Shown: positions 43,421-51,200, numbered from the stretch's first letter. The stretch is DNA of 51,200 nucleotides from Deltaproteobacteria bacterium (GCA_019162745.1 JAFLLC010000075.1:1-51200), one strand, 5' to 3'. The notes: generated from the sequence alone by a model not told the origin. Numbers and translations: made by a program.

Positions 43421-43993
43421 ATGATTAAAAAAATGTTGAGCGCCGTTGCTCTGATCTGTCTCATGTCTGGAGTCGCCTGCGCCGAAGGAAAGAAGAACCC
43501 GATCGTCCTGATGGAAACCAGCCTCGGTAAAATCAAGATCGAGCTTTTTGAAAAAGAGGCGCCGGTCAGCGTCAGGAACTTTCTTGACTATACCAAAAGT
43601 GGATTTTATAGCGGCACGGTATTCCACCGCGTTATTTCCGGTTTTATGGTTCAGGGCGGAGGTTTTACCGCCGATCTCAAACAGAAACCGGCCGGAGCAC
43701 AAATCAAAAATGAGGCCGGAAACGGGCTGAAAAACCGGCGCGGCACCCTGGCTATGGCACGCACCCCTATCGTTGATTCTGCCACCGCCCAGTTTTTTAT
43801 AAATGTTGTTGACAATGGCTTTCTGGACCAACGTGACAAAACGCCGCAGAATTTCGGCTATGCGGTGTTCGGCAAGGTTATCGAGGGGATGGACGTGGTT
43901 GATAAAATAGCCGCCGTGAAGACGGTTATGCGTGCTTTTCCTGATGTTCCTGAAACTCCTGTCTTCATCAAGTCTGTCAATCTGTTGAAATAG
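43421..43993 (+). CDS. Exported cyclophilin-type peptidyl-prolyl isomerase
   Basis: A 190-residue periplasmic cyclophilin. A signal peptide (MIKKMLSAVALICLMSGVACA) precedes the catalytic domain. The key residues are in GTVFHRVISGFMVQGGGF (the FHR arginine) and TAQFFINVVDN (QFFI). It would speed proline isomerisation during folding of exported proteins. The ATG at 43421 has GGAGGG in front; a start at 43409 would put that RBS inside the gene. It is in the cupin-hemH-ppi-LUD-comF cluster. Confidence 0.92.
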   Translation: MIKKMLSAVALICLMSGVACAEGKKNPIVLMETSLGKIKIELFEKEAPVSVRNFLDYTKSGFYSGTVFHRVISGFMVQGGGFTADLKQKPAGAQIKNEAGNGLKNRRGTLAMARTPIVDSATAQFFINVVDNGFLDQRDKTPQNFGYAVFGKVIEGMDVVDKIAAVKTVMRAFPDVPETPVFIKSVNLLK

Positions 43994-44002
43994 GAGAATT
44001 AT

Positions 44003-44656
44003 ATGGGAATGACAGAGGACCTTACCAACTGGACCCATGAGCAGAAATGCCTGAAAGCGGTGGCTGCACTCGAAAAAAACGGTTTCACCACCTTGTACTG
44101 CCCCACCCTGCAGAGTGCAGCTGAATACATCATTGCCGGGGCGACCGATGCCGTTACCGTTGGTTTCGGTGGTTCAATGTCGGTTGTTTCACTTGGAGTT
44201 GAGCAAAAGCTGCGTGAGAGCGGCAAAGAGATTCTCAATCATGCCCCCGCCACTTTTTCTCGTGATGAAAAAATAGAAATTATGCGCCGCCAGCTGACCT
44301 GCGACCTGTTTTTATCCGGGTGCAATGCCCTGACCCTGAACGGAGAGCTGGTCAATATTGATGCCACCGGTAACCGTGCCGGGGCGATGCTCTTCGGACC
44401 GCGCCGGGTTATTGTAGTTGTTGGGCGCAACAAACTGGTTGACGGCACCGTTCAGGATGCGATCACCCGCGTGAAAAACTGGGCAACACCGCCCAATGCC
44501 AAACGCCTCAACTTTAAAACACCCTGCGCCTCCAGCGGCTTCTGCAGCAACTGTAACTCACCGGAACGGCTCTGCCGGGTAACTACGGTTATCGATCGAA
44601 AACCGCGCCTAACCGACATCCATGTACTGGTGGTCAACGCCGAACTCGGTTTTTAG
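44003..44656 (+). CDS. LUD-domain protein (LutC-like, DUF162)
   Basis: A 217-residue protein with the LUD fold used by lactate-utilisation proteins LutB/LutC. It has VGFGGSMSVVSLGVEQKL, GCNALTLNGELVNIDATGNRAG (read as adjoining blocks), and VVVGRNKLV. A C-terminal cluster of cysteines, CASSGFCSNCNSPERLC, is found in single-domain members and could bind metal or an Fe-S centre. No lutA/lutB partner is adjacent, so a lactate role is not supported by context. The TAGGAGA RBS is good, and comF starts directly after its stop. Confidence 0.82.
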   Translation: MGMTEDLTNWTHEQKCLKAVAALEKNGFTTLYCPTLQSAAEYIIAGATDAVTVGFGGSMSVVSLGVEQKLRESGKEILNHAPATFSRDEKIEIMRRQLTCDLFLSGCNALTLNGELVNIDATGNRAGAMLFGPRRVIVVVGRNKLVDGTVQDAITRVKNWATPPNAKRLNFKTPCASSGFCSNCNSPERLCRVTTVIDRKPRLTDIHVLVVNAELGF

Positions 44657-45406
44657 ATGCCCTACCTGGATACATCTTCATGCGGGCGTTTTCTCCATGC
44701 ACTGCTTGATATCATTCTGCCGCCGATCTGTCACATCTGCCATTCGTATATCCCTAATGCCGGCACGCTCCATATCTGCGCAGCCTGCCGAGGCCTCTTG
44801 CCGCTCGTTTTGTCTCCGCTCTGCCCAGTCTGCGGCATTCCCTTTGTCGGGACAGGGAGCGATCACACTTGCGGCGCCTGCCTTGCCAATCCGCCGCATT
44901 TTAATACCGCGCGGAGCCCCTTCCTTTATGAAGGGGCGATACGTGACCTGATACACTCCTTCAAATACAGTCAAAAAACACATCTGCGCAATCCGCTGGC
45001 GCTTCTGGCCCTGGAAGGGGTGGGCGGTTTTCTGGCAGAGCAGAAACTGCATCTCATCGTCCCTGTGCCGCTGCATCGCTCCCGTCTCCGACAGCGCGGC
45101 TTTAACCAGGCGGTGCTCCTCGGCAGGGTCATCTCACGCCACACCTCTCTGCCGATGCTGACTGACGCCCTCGCCAGAACCCGGCCGACGACACCGCAGA
45201 TCGATCTTTCGGCAGCAGAGCGCCGAATGAATGTCAAGGGTGCCTTTACGGTAAACCGGCCTGCCCTTGTTGCCGGCAAGCGGATACTGCTGCTGGATGA
45301 TGTCATGACAACCGGCAGCACGATGGATGAATGTGCCAAAGAGCTCAAAAAAGCCGGGGCAGACGTGGTGGTTGCCGCTACAATCGCCCGTACGGCACGC
45401 CCCTGA
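44657..45406 (+). CDS. comF: ComF-family phosphoribosyltransferase-like protein
   Basis: A 249-residue protein. A zinc-finger-like N-terminus (about 20-80) has four or more CxxC pairs (ICHIC, CAAC, CPVC, CGAC), followed by a PRTase-type domain with VPVPLHRSRLRQRGFNQA and the PRPP loop LLLDDVMTTGSTMDEC. ComF proteins act in DNA uptake in competent bacteria, but many non-competent species keep them. The ATG directly abuts the TAG of the LUD gene, so translation is coupled. Confidence 0.9.
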   Translation: MPYLDTSSCGRFLHALLDIILPPICHICHSYIPNAGTLHICAACRGLLPLVLSPLCPVCGIPFVGTGSDHTCGACLANPPHFNTARSPFLYEGAIRDLIHSFKYSQKTHLRNPLALLALEGVGGFLAEQKLHLIVPVPLHRSRLRQRGFNQAVLLGRVISRHTSLPMLTDALARTRPTTPQIDLSAAERRMNVKGAFTVNRPALVAGKRILLLDDVMTTGSTMDECAKELKKAGADVVVAATIARTARP

Positions 45407-45449
45407 TAAATCAGTTCCTTAAGTACCTCGTGACTGAAAGTTTATTTTC

Positions 45450-45478
45450 TTGACAATCAAGGTCTGCTTCCGTAGTAG
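45450..45478 (+). promoter_or_regulatory. Promoter of the Rrf2 gene
   Basis: TTGACA (45450-45455), a 17-base spacer, and TAGTAG (45473-45478), 32 bases before the Rrf2 ATG. Rrf2 proteins often repress their own promoters, and the site would fit between -10 and the start. Confidence 0.5.
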
Positions 45479-45509
45479 TTTTATATTTTTAATTCAGAAG
45501 GGAAATGGT

Positions 45510-45977
45510 ATGCGCCTCTCAACGAAAAGCAGATACGGCCTGCGAGCTATGATAGACATCACCTACAACTGCGGTCCTGAACCTGTTCAGATTCAGGACA
45601 TCTCACGCCGGCAGCAGATTTCTCCCCGTTATCTTGAACAGATCTTTCAGAACCTGAAACGTGCCGGCCTCCTGAAAAGCAAGCGTGGGCCACAGGGTGG
45701 ATATGAGCTGTCACGAAAACCGGATGAAATTACGGTCCTTGAAATACTGAATGCCACCGAGCAGGATGTATTACTTGTTGACTGCGCCGGAGTCACTCCA
45801 AAGAAGCAGCGCCGCAAGGCAGACTGCCCTTTTGAAGGGCAGTGCGTTACCCAGATCGTCTGGGCTGAGGCAAACGCGCTGCTGGACACGCTTTTTAGCG
45901 GCATGACCCTGCAAACCCTCTGCAAACGGGCCGATGAGATGGGCATCAAGAACGAAGCTGATCATCGTGTCATGTAA
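45510..45977 (+). CDS. Rrf2-family transcriptional regulator (IscR-like)
   Basis: A 155-residue regulator. The winged helix-turn-helix is unmistakable: MRLSTKSRYGLRAMIDITYN, ISPRYLEQIFQNLKRAGLLK and GPQGGYELSRKPDEITV. The middle region carries Cys in VDCAG, ADCPF and GQC, in the order but not the exact spacing of the IscR Fe-S ligands, so it may sense iron-sulfur state or nitric oxide. No isc or suf genes are next to it. The start at 45510 follows GAAGGGAAATGG; the longer frame from 45450 overlaps the promoter. It ends at a bidirectional terminator. Confidence 0.9.
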   Translation: MRLSTKSRYGLRAMIDITYNCGPEPVQIQDISRRQQISPRYLEQIFQNLKRAGLLKSKRGPQGGYELSRKPDEITVLEILNATEQDVLLVDCAGVTPKKQRRKADCPFEGQCVTQIVWAEANALLDTLFSGMTLQTLCKRADEMGIKNEADHRVM

Positions 45978-45995
45978 CATATCTTATCCATACTA

Positions 45996-46029
45996 TTTAT
46001 AAAGGGCGGCCCTCGCCGCCCTTTATAAA
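45996..46029. terminator. Bidirectional terminator between rrf2 and the acetyltransferase gene
   Basis: A 15-bp perfect stem (45996-46010 with 46015-46029) with a four-base CCTC loop, A/T-rich at both outer ends. It serves the two convergent genes. Confidence 0.85.
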
Positions 46030-46031
46030 AT

Positions 46032-46481
46032 TCAAAGATCCAGAATCATTGCATTTTCGTCACAATCCGGAAATTTCGGGCATTTTATACAATCACCCCA
46101 GACTTTATGCGGTAATTCGGATTTATCCACCAGATGAAAGCCATGTTTGGCAAAAAAATCCGGCTTATAGGTCAGACAGAATATCCGCCTCAGCCCTATT
46201 TCGCGCGCTTCCGAGATGCAGGCATCCACCAGACGACCACCAATCCCCTTGCGGCCAGCGGCCTCGTCAACAGCAACAGAGCGCACCTCGGCCAGATCGT
46301 CCCACACGATATGCAGTGCAGCGGCGCCCAGAATGACACCCTCATCTTCAACTACGTAAAAATCGCGTAACGATTCATATATTTCCGACAGCGAACGGGA
46401 CAGCATATCACCCCGATTGGCAAATATCATCAGCAACTTTTGGATATCCTTCACATCAGCAATTTTTGCTTTTCTGAGCAT
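46032..46481 (-). CDS. GNAT acetyltransferase, probable short N-acetylglutamate synthase
   Basis: A 149-residue GNAT protein with the acetyl-CoA loop VAVDEAAGRKGIGGRLVDA and a partial GNAT beta-bulge before it. The C-terminal block WGDCIKCPKFPDCDENAM is, as far as I recall, characteristic of the stand-alone short NAGS of anaerobic bacteria, which make N-acetylglutamate for arginine synthesis (an argA function). It lacks the kinase-like half of classical ArgA. RBS AAGGAGAG is well placed. The next gene on the strand (ybaK) is 14 bases upstream, so they may share a transcript. Confidence 0.78.
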   Translation of the reverse strand: MLRKAKIADVKDIQKLLMIFANRGDMLSRSLSEIYESLRDFYVVEDEGVILGAAALHIVWDDLAEVRSVAVDEAAGRKGIGGRLVDACISEAREIGLRRIFCLTYKPDFFAKHGFHLVDKSELPHKVWGDCIKCPKFPDCDENAMILDL

Positions 46482-46495
46482 ATAACTCTCCTTTG

Positions 46496-46981
46496 CTATT
46501 GTATTCCAACTTTCACCAGACGCGGATTCAATACTCTAACGAGCTCCTGCGGTGCCATCCCGACCAGATACCCCCGCTTGCCACCGTTGATGTAAATCTT
46601 TGGCAAAGCAGCAATACTACCCTCCATGTACACCGGCATCGGGTGGCGCGTCCCGAACGGCGAGGTTCCCCCGACCAAATAACCGCTCTGTTTTTGAGCC
46701 ACCTCCGCCGTGCAGGGTGAAACCTGCCTGGCGCCAATAACACGTGCCAGCTCTTTGGTGGAGACCTGCAGATCACCATGCATCAGCACGATCAGCGGCA
46801 TGCGGCTGTCATCCTCCATCACCAGCGTTTTTATGACGGCATGTTCGTCAAGTCCAAGTTCACGGGAGGAGGAGGCTGTCCCCCCCCTTTCCTCGTATGC
46901 GTAAAGGTGGTCACTGAATGGCACTTTTTCGGCCCGCAGCTGCCGGACGGCAGGTGTTACCGGTGTCTTTTCCTTTGCCAT
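46496..46981 (-). CDS. ybaK: Cys-tRNA(Pro)/Cys-tRNA deacylase (YbaK/EbsC)
   Basis: A 161-residue single-domain trans-editing enzyme that removes mischarged amino acids from tRNA. It reads TPAVRQLRAEKVPFSDHLYAYE at the start, with VIKTLVMEDDSRMPLIVLMHGD and GARQVSPCTAEVAQKQSGYLVGG, and GTSPFGTRHPMPVYME as the C-terminal motif. The frame continues upstream to 47281 through hypE, but MAKEKTPVTP at 46981 is the family start. It begins one base after the hypE stop, so the two are coupled. Confidence 0.92.
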   Translation of the reverse strand: MAKEKTPVTPAVRQLRAEKVPFSDHLYAYEERGGTASSSRELGLDEHAVIKTLVMEDDSRMPLIVLMHGDLQVSTKELARVIGARQVSPCTAEVAQKQSGYLVGGTSPFGTRHPMPVYMEGSIAALPKIYINGGKRGYLVGMAPQELVRVLNPRLVKVGIQ

Positions 46982-46982
46982 A

Positions 46983-47996
46983 TCAACAGATCCTCGGCAA
47001 CTGTTCTCCGGAGAGCATATCAACCGAACGCATGCCGCCAATGGTGGTTTCCATCTGCACCCGGCCGGATGGACCTGCCTCAACGGTGCCGATGACAGCG
47101 GCTGCGATTCCAAGCGGATGCAGCCTGATGGCAGCCAGAGCGGCATCTGCGCCTTCTGCCGCCACAAACGCCAACAGCTTCCCCTCGTTTGCGACAAACA
47201 GCGGATCAAGACCCAAAATGGAGCAGACGCCACGCACGGCAGGCTTGACCGGCAGAGCCGCTTCACGCAGGGTGATGGCAACGGCTGACTGCTGGGCTAT
47301 TTCCTTGACCGTGGTTGCCACACCGCCCCGGGTCGGATCGCGTAGCACATGGAGAGCTGCGCCGACTTCCGCGAGAAGGTCAGCGACAAGACCATGCAGC
47401 GCCGCTGAATCGCTTTTAATATCGGTGCCAATCTCAAGCCCTTCACGTCCCGCCATAACGGCAATACCGTGATCACCAATTGTACCGCTAATTATGATAA
47501 GATCTCCCGGCTGCGCGTTAGCGCCATGAATCGTGAAATCATGTTCGACTGAACCAACACCCGAGGTCGTGATAAAAATTTTGTCGGCCTTGCCGCGCGG
47601 CACAACCTTGGTGTCTCCGGTAACAATGCTGACACAGGCTGCATCAGCGGCACTCCGCATATCCTCCAGAATAGTCCTCAAATCAGCTTTGCTGAACCCC
47701 TCTTCGATGATCAGCCCGACACTCAGCCAGAGAGGCCGGGCTCCCATCATCGCCAGATCGTTGACAGTTCCGTGTACGGCCAGACTGCCGATCGTTCCAC
47801 CCGGGAAAAAAATCGGATCTACGACAAAAGAATCAGTCGTATAGGCCAACCGGCAAGGTACGCTCTCAAGCAGAGCGGCATCGTCCTGTCGCGGAGAAGT
47901 TACCTCGCTGACAATCGGCAGAATCAGTTCATCAAGCAGCTGGTGCGAAAGCCTGCCGCCGCTGCCATGGCCGAGAAGAATCAGGTCGTTATTCAC
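46983..47996 (-). CDS. hypE: Hydrogenase maturation protein HypE
   Basis: A 337-residue PurM-like enzyme that dehydrates a carbamoylated cysteine to make the cyanide ligand of [NiFe]-hydrogenase. The start LILLGHGSGGRLSHQLLDE, TDSFVVDPIFFPGG, and LRDPTRGGVATTVKEIA are typical. The protein ends PRIC, so the essential C-terminal cysteine (C337) is present. HypF, HypC, HypD and hydrogenase genes are not in this window; hypE stands with ybaK and an acetyltransferase gene instead. Its ATG is 133 bases from the divergent plus-strand gene at 48130. Confidence 0.95.
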   Translation of the reverse strand: MNNDLILLGHGSGGRLSHQLLDELILPIVSEVTSPRQDDAALLESVPCRLAYTTDSFVVDPIFFPGGTIGSLAVHGTVNDLAMMGARPLWLSVGLIIEEGFSKADLRTILEDMRSAADAACVSIVTGDTKVVPRGKADKIFITTSGVGSVEHDFTIHGANAQPGDLIIISGTIGDHGIAVMAGREGLEIGTDIKSDSAALHGLVADLLAEVGAALHVLRDPTRGGVATTVKEIAQQSAVAITLREAALPVKPAVRGVCSILGLDPLFVANEGKLLAFVAAEGADAALAAIRLHPLGIAAAVIGTVEAGPSGRVQMETTIGGMRSVDMLSGEQLPRIC

Positions 47997-48129
47997 TTGT
48001 AGGGATCTCCTGAAAATGTATCAGAGCCTAGCACGAATCACCCCTCATGTCACGGCAGCTTTTTATGTTCACATGACCGGGCAATCCATGCTAAAATGGA
48101 GACTTATTTTATCTAATTCAGGAGACAAT

Positions 48130-49458
48130 ATGACGGAATACAGAGCACTGCAGCAGCTGCCGGATCCGGCCGGATACAAAGCCGGTGACGTACTGGTGCT
48201 GGTAGGGGAACTATTTGGACGCGGCTATGCCAACGGCCTGGTTGATGAGGCCAGAAGGACCGGCATGACTGTGATCGGCACAACGGTCGGGCGACGGGAT
48301 AACGGCGGGGCACTGAGGCCGCTTAATGATGAAGAGTTGGCAGAAGCAGAGGCGCTCCTTGGGGGATCGATCATCAATATCCCGCTGGAAGCCGGCTTTG
48401 ATATGGAGAGTGTTGACGGCGCCCCCTCTGTGGCTGAGCAGTTGAAAAAAGCCCGCCCCGACGATTTTGCCACGGTCAGCTTTATCGAAGGAAGTGTCGA
48501 AAAGGCGTGTGCCGCCGGAACTGCCCGGTTTCGCTCTCATCTGGCCCAGCTGCAGGCCGAATTGCTCAAACGCATTCCGGCAGACGCCAACATCCACCTT
48601 GCTCATTCCATGGCGGGCGGCATCCCCCGTGCCCGCGTCTTCATGCCTCTGCTGAACCGGATTTTCAAAGGCACCGGCGATAAATATCTTGCTTCGGAGC
48701 TTTTCTGGGACAGCCCGCTTGGGCACCTGTGCAACACCAGTTTCAACGAAGTGACTGCGGATACTTTTCGCTATCTGATTGAAGGCACCGCTGAGCTTCG
48801 CGAGCGGAGCGCCAGTACCGGGACCAGGGTCAGCTACTCAGCGTACGGCTATCACGGCACCGAAGTGCTGGTAAACGGCAAGTACCGCTGGCAGTCATAC
48901 ACACCCTACGTCCAGGGCTTTGCCAAAATGCGGCTTGAAGAGATCGCCTCAGAAGCTGCCTCCAAAGGGATCCGCGCCACGATTTACAACTGCCCGGAAA
49001 TCCAGACAAATTCCAGTGCGCTTTTTCTGGGAGTCGAAATATCACTCTACCCGCTTTTGAGCGCGATTCGCCTCGAAGCTGGCGAACAGATTGCGGTGCC
49101 GCTTGAGAACCGCTGCCAGGCAATGCTGAAGGAGGGGGAAACCATCGCCGGCCTGCTGGAGCGCGCTGACCGCTACTTATCCTCCCCGATTCTTGCACAG
49201 ATCGTGGACTTTTCTACCTGGCCGCAGCACAACAGCCGCGAACAGGCCGAGCTTATGCTGGCCGCTTCTGCCGAACTTATGGAGATGCACAAGGATCAGA
49301 AACAGTTGGTATGCGCCGAACTGTCCAGAATCGTGTTTCTTGCCACCGGCTGGCTGATATTGAATAACTCCTGGAATCAAGACTCACCGGTTTTATGGTT
49401 GAATCATGACATAATCGGCCGACTGCTGGCAGACCAACGCGGTGCGGGAATCGTATAA
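48130..49458 (+). CDS. Uncharacterised protein resembling FabV-type enoyl reductase
   Basis: A 442-residue soluble protein of unsure function. The N-terminus has a Rossmann-like strand and turn, VLVLVGELFGRGYANGL (21-37), and TTVGRRDNGG (51-60). The middle contains SYSAYGYHGTEV followed by Y257-x8-K266 (YTPYVQGFAK). That order and spacing match the active site of FabV/TER enoyl-ACP and enoyl-CoA reductases (YSYIGTE, then Y-x8-K). NCBI uses the name FabMG for an enoyl reductase family of about this size, but I cannot confirm that it applies. The ATG at 48130 has CAGGAGA upstream. The C-terminal third (about 320-442) is helical and unassigned. No fab genes are adjacent. Confidence 0.55.
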   Translation: MTEYRALQQLPDPAGYKAGDVLVLVGELFGRGYANGLVDEARRTGMTVIGTTVGRRDNGGALRPLNDEELAEAEALLGGSIINIPLEAGFDMESVDGAPSVAEQLKKARPDDFATVSFIEGSVEKACAAGTARFRSHLAQLQAELLKRIPADANIHLAHSMAGGIPRARVFMPLLNRIFKGTGDKYLASELFWDSPLGHLCNTSFNEVTADTFRYLIEGTAELRERSASTGTRVSYSAYGYHGTEVLVNGKYRWQSYTPYVQGFAKMRLEEIASEAASKGIRATIYNCPEIQTNSSALFLGVEISLYPLLSAIRLEAGEQIAVPLENRCQAMLKEGETIAGLLERADRYLSSPILAQIVDFSTWPQHNSREQAELMLAASAELMEMHKDQKQLVCAELSRIVFLATGWLILNNSWNQDSPVLWLNHDIIGRLLADQRGAGIV

Positions 49459-49514
49459 TGCCTGCGGGACACTAATTACCCGGCCCGGCAACATCCGGCT
49501 CAAAAAGGATACAT

Positions 49515-50252
49515 ATGAAAACAGCTGCAAAACTAATCACATTTCTAATTCTTGCCTCAGCGCTTTTTCAGGGGTGCGCCACCGTGCAGCAGCCCAACAA
49601 ACCGGCTGACCAGCTCTACAAAGAGGGGGAGCAGTTCTTTCAGAAGGGGAAATATGAAGATGCCATCGCCAGTTGGAAAAAGGTGAAGGAAACGTATCAG
49701 TCCTCGGAACTTTCAACAAAAGCCGAGCTTAACATTGCCAACGCTTACTTCCTGAACAAGGATTATATCGAGGCCGCGGCAGCATATGAGGATTTCCGGA
49801 AACTGCACCCCAAACACCCGCAAACCGACTTTGCGCTGTATCGGCAGGGGATGAGCCATTTCAACCAGATCCATAGCATTGACACCGACCAGACTCCGGT
49901 GAAAAACGCGCAAATAATCTTCGATTCTTATCTTAAACTCTACCCGGAGGGTGCCCAATTTGCAGAGGTGCAGGAGAAACAACGCCAGTGCCGCGACAAG
50001 CAGCTGCAGTACGAGCTTTATGTCGGGCGTTTTTATCTGAAGAACGGTGCTTATAAAGCCGCAATTGCCCGTTTTGAAGAATCTCTCAAAATGTTCCCCG
50101 ACGCGGCTCGTCGTGATGAAGTGCTATATTATCTGGGAAAAGCATATCTGGAGGATGGTCAGCAAGAGAAGGGTCGCGAGGTCCTGGGGAAACTCCTGAA
50201 GGAACTCCCGGGCAGTGCATACGCTGCTGATGCCAGCAAGGCGATGAGGTGA
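49515..50252 (+). CDS. bamD: Outer membrane assembly lipoprotein BamD
   Basis: A 245-residue lipoprotein of the BAM complex, which inserts beta-barrel proteins in the outer membrane. The lipobox FQGC puts the lipidated Cys near residue 21. TPR-type repeats follow: ADQLYKEGEQFFQKGKYEDA, STKAELNIANAYFLNKDYIE, RKLHPKHPQTDFALYRQGMS and others. The IHSIDTDQTPVKNAQIIFDSYL block is typical of BamD/YfiO. AAAAAGGA precedes the ATG. Its stop overlaps the GTG of plsY. Confidence 0.9.
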   Translation: MKTAAKLITFLILASALFQGCATVQQPNKPADQLYKEGEQFFQKGKYEDAIASWKKVKETYQSSELSTKAELNIANAYFLNKDYIEAAAAYEDFRKLHPKHPQTDFALYRQGMSHFNQIHSIDTDQTPVKNAQIIFDSYLKLYPEGAQFAEVQEKQRQCRDKQLQYELYVGRFYLKNGAYKAAIARFEESLKMFPDAARRDEVLYYLGKAYLEDGQQEKGREVLGKLLKELPGSAYAADASKAMR

Positions 50253-50857
50253 CTGGAGACGTGGAAACCATTGCCGCGCTGCTGATCGTTATCGTGGCGG
50301 CATACCTGATTGGATCTATCCCTACCGGAGTTCTGCTCGGCAAGGCCTATGGAATCGATGTCCGCAAGGAGGGGAGCGGAAACATCGGCGCGACCAACCT
50401 GTACCGGACCGTCGGCCGCAAGGTTGGCATTATTACACTGGTCGGTGACTGCCTTAAAGGGTTCCTGCCTGTTCTTCTCGTTAAATTCAGCGCACTCCCT
50501 CCCGAATTCGCCGCATGGGTTGGACTGGCCGCTTTTTGCGGGCACGTATTTTCTGTTTTTCTCAAATTCAGAGGGGGAAAGGGCGTCGCCACTGCGCTGG
50601 GGGTTTTTCTGGCACTGGCTCCCATGGCAGTTGCAATTGCACTAGCAGTTTTTGCCGTACTGATGTATTTCTGGCGCTATGTTTCACTCGGCTCTATCGC
50701 TGCGGCAGCCGTCATGCCGCTGGCGGTGTTTTTTCTGGGAGGGGGGGGAAGAACTGATACTGTTATAACTCTTGCCATTGCTGCGATAGTGATTATACGC
50801 CACCATGAAAACATCAAGCGGCTGTTATCCGGCACCGAAAACAAGTTTAAAGCATGA
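50249..50857 (+). CDS. plsY: Acyl-phosphate:glycerol-3-phosphate acyltransferase PlsY
   Basis: A 202-residue integral membrane enzyme for the first acylation in phospholipid synthesis. The three conserved loops are present: GSIPTGVLLGK, GSGNIGATNLYRTVG, and LKFRGGKGVATALG. About five membrane segments are visible. Translation starts at GTG overlapping bamD's TGA (50249-50252). The stop codon lies inside the stem of the terminator at 50853-50891. Confidence 0.94.
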   Translation: MTGDVETIAALLIVIVAAYLIGSIPTGVLLGKAYGIDVRKEGSGNIGATNLYRTVGRKVGIITLVGDCLKGFLPVLLVKFSALPPEFAAWVGLAAFCGHVFSVFLKFRGGKGVATALGVFLALAPMAVAIALAVFAVLMYFWRYVSLGSIAAAAVMPLAVFFLGGGGRTDTVITLAIAAIVIIRHHENIKRLLSGTENKFKA

Positions 50858-50891
50858 AAAAGGCGGCCCAAGGAGGGCCACCTTTTTCATG
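50853..50891 (+). terminator. Terminator after plsY
   Basis: A 17-bp stem (50853-50869 with 50875-50891) with one mismatch and a 5-base loop; the right arm ends CCTTTTTCATG. It includes the plsY stop codon. Confidence 0.8.
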
Positions 50892-50948
50892 TAAATACGG
50901 TGTAAAACCATTGCAACGTCTGGGAAGAATACGCCTTTTTCATGTTTT

Positions 50949-51200
50949 TTATAGCGTTGCTCGCAATCTTTCTATCATCCCGATTTCCAGTATCTTTTTC
51001 CTTATTAATGCTTCAACAATCCCACCACTTCCAAGTATCCGCTCATCGTATGCACGAATATCCCTGATCTCCTCACAACCTGATTGACTTCGCTTAAGTC
51101 CGCCGCCAATCAGCTCTTCCCGATGGCCAGCGGTAATCTTCATCACTCACTCAACAACGTAGACACGCAACTCGTCCAAAAGCGCGTTGATATCTCCCGT
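50949..51200 (-). pseudogene. C-terminal remnant of a Y1/IS200-type transposase with in-frame TGA
   Basis: From the right edge the frame reads GDINALLDELRVYVVE, then TGA (51147-51149), then VMKITAGHREELIGGGLKRS and YDERILGSGGIVEALI to a stop at 50949. The REELIGGGLxRS and DERILGxxxxVE blocks are, from memory, typical of the C-terminal region of Y1-type (REP-associated or IS200-like) transposases in Geobacter relatives. Reading through the TGA as Gly (GGA to TGA, one base) restores the expected VEGV...REEL line. The end (RKKILEIGMIERLRATL) also departs from the family. The catalytic N-terminus lies outside the window. Most likely an inactive element. Confidence 0.6.

Noticed and set aside
46982..47281. 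100-residue N-terminal extension of ybaK
   Set aside because: It lies wholly inside hypE in another frame; MAKEK at 46981 is the family start.

Overview
The window looks like ordinary chromosome from a member of the Geobacterales/Desulfuromonadia (Geobacter, Geotalea or Trichlorobacter type). The evidence is indirect but consistent: a sensor kinase with a periplasmic haem-c (CxxCH) domain, a ferritin-like erythrin protein, an NrfJ-like lipoprotein, an mglBA GTPase module, a short ArgA-type acetyltransferase, a cobalamin-binding radical SAM protein, a full LivKHMGF importer, and moderate GC with AT-rich intergenic regions. It is Gram-negative (LpxH, BamD). No phage, CRISPR array, rRNA operon or intact insertion sequence is visible.

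Layout. 0-8 kb: menG/ubiE; a single-chain diadenylate cyclase fused to YbbR repeats (c-di-AMP synthesis); a LysM/NlpC-P60 peptidoglycan hydrolase; a B12-binding radical SAM protein with a TPR tail whose start codon lies directly behind a strong terminator; an NrfJ-like lipoprotein; and a Usp / polysaccharide deacetylase / Cys-rich small protein operon. 7.3-11.3 kb: an IclR regulator, a small DUF4177-like protein and polA, whose product carries an apparent in-frame insertion. 11.3-16 kb: livFGMHK (branched-chain or related amino-acid import), reading livK first on the minus strand. 16-20.5 kb: LytTR regulator, LytS-type kinase, EamA permease, cupin and a codon-independent release-factor-like protein, all minus.

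20.6-28 kb: plsC-rnhA overlap, an ECHDC3-like crotonase without the catalytic glutamates, tRNA-Ser(GCU), mglBA (polarity/motility GTPase switch), a LOG-family protein, a stand-alone transpeptidase PBP and LpxH. 28-35 kb: a plus-strand cluster of UPF0158, AI-2E family permease, CopA copper ATPase, PAP2 phosphatase and a haem-c PAS histidine kinase, closed by a 22-bp perfect hairpin. 35-41 kb: ferritin-like protein, Bcp peroxiredoxin, a second deacetylase, an unusual radical SAM protein, then groES-groEL under a sigma-70 promoter and a CIRCE element.

41-51 kb: a 400-base gap with no recognisable gene, a Phd/ParE toxin-antitoxin pair with a palindromic operator candidate, a compact cupin-hemH-ppi-LUD-comF cluster, an Rrf2 regulator, then (minus) an ArgA-like acetyltransferase, a YbaK deacylase and hypE. 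An uncharacterised protein resembling FabV-type enoyl reductases, bamD and plsY follow. The right edge holds the C-terminal remnant of a Y1-type transposase interrupted by a TGA codon.

Several gene sets deal with the envelope (c-di-AMP/YbbR, NlpC/P60, deacetylases, PBP, LpxH, PAP2, PlsC, PlsY, BamD), but they are scattered single genes rather than one system. I do not see a clear new multi-gene system. The best leads are the CdaA-YbbR fusion, the terminator placed against the radical SAM start codon, the PolA insertion, and the FabV-like orphan enzyme.
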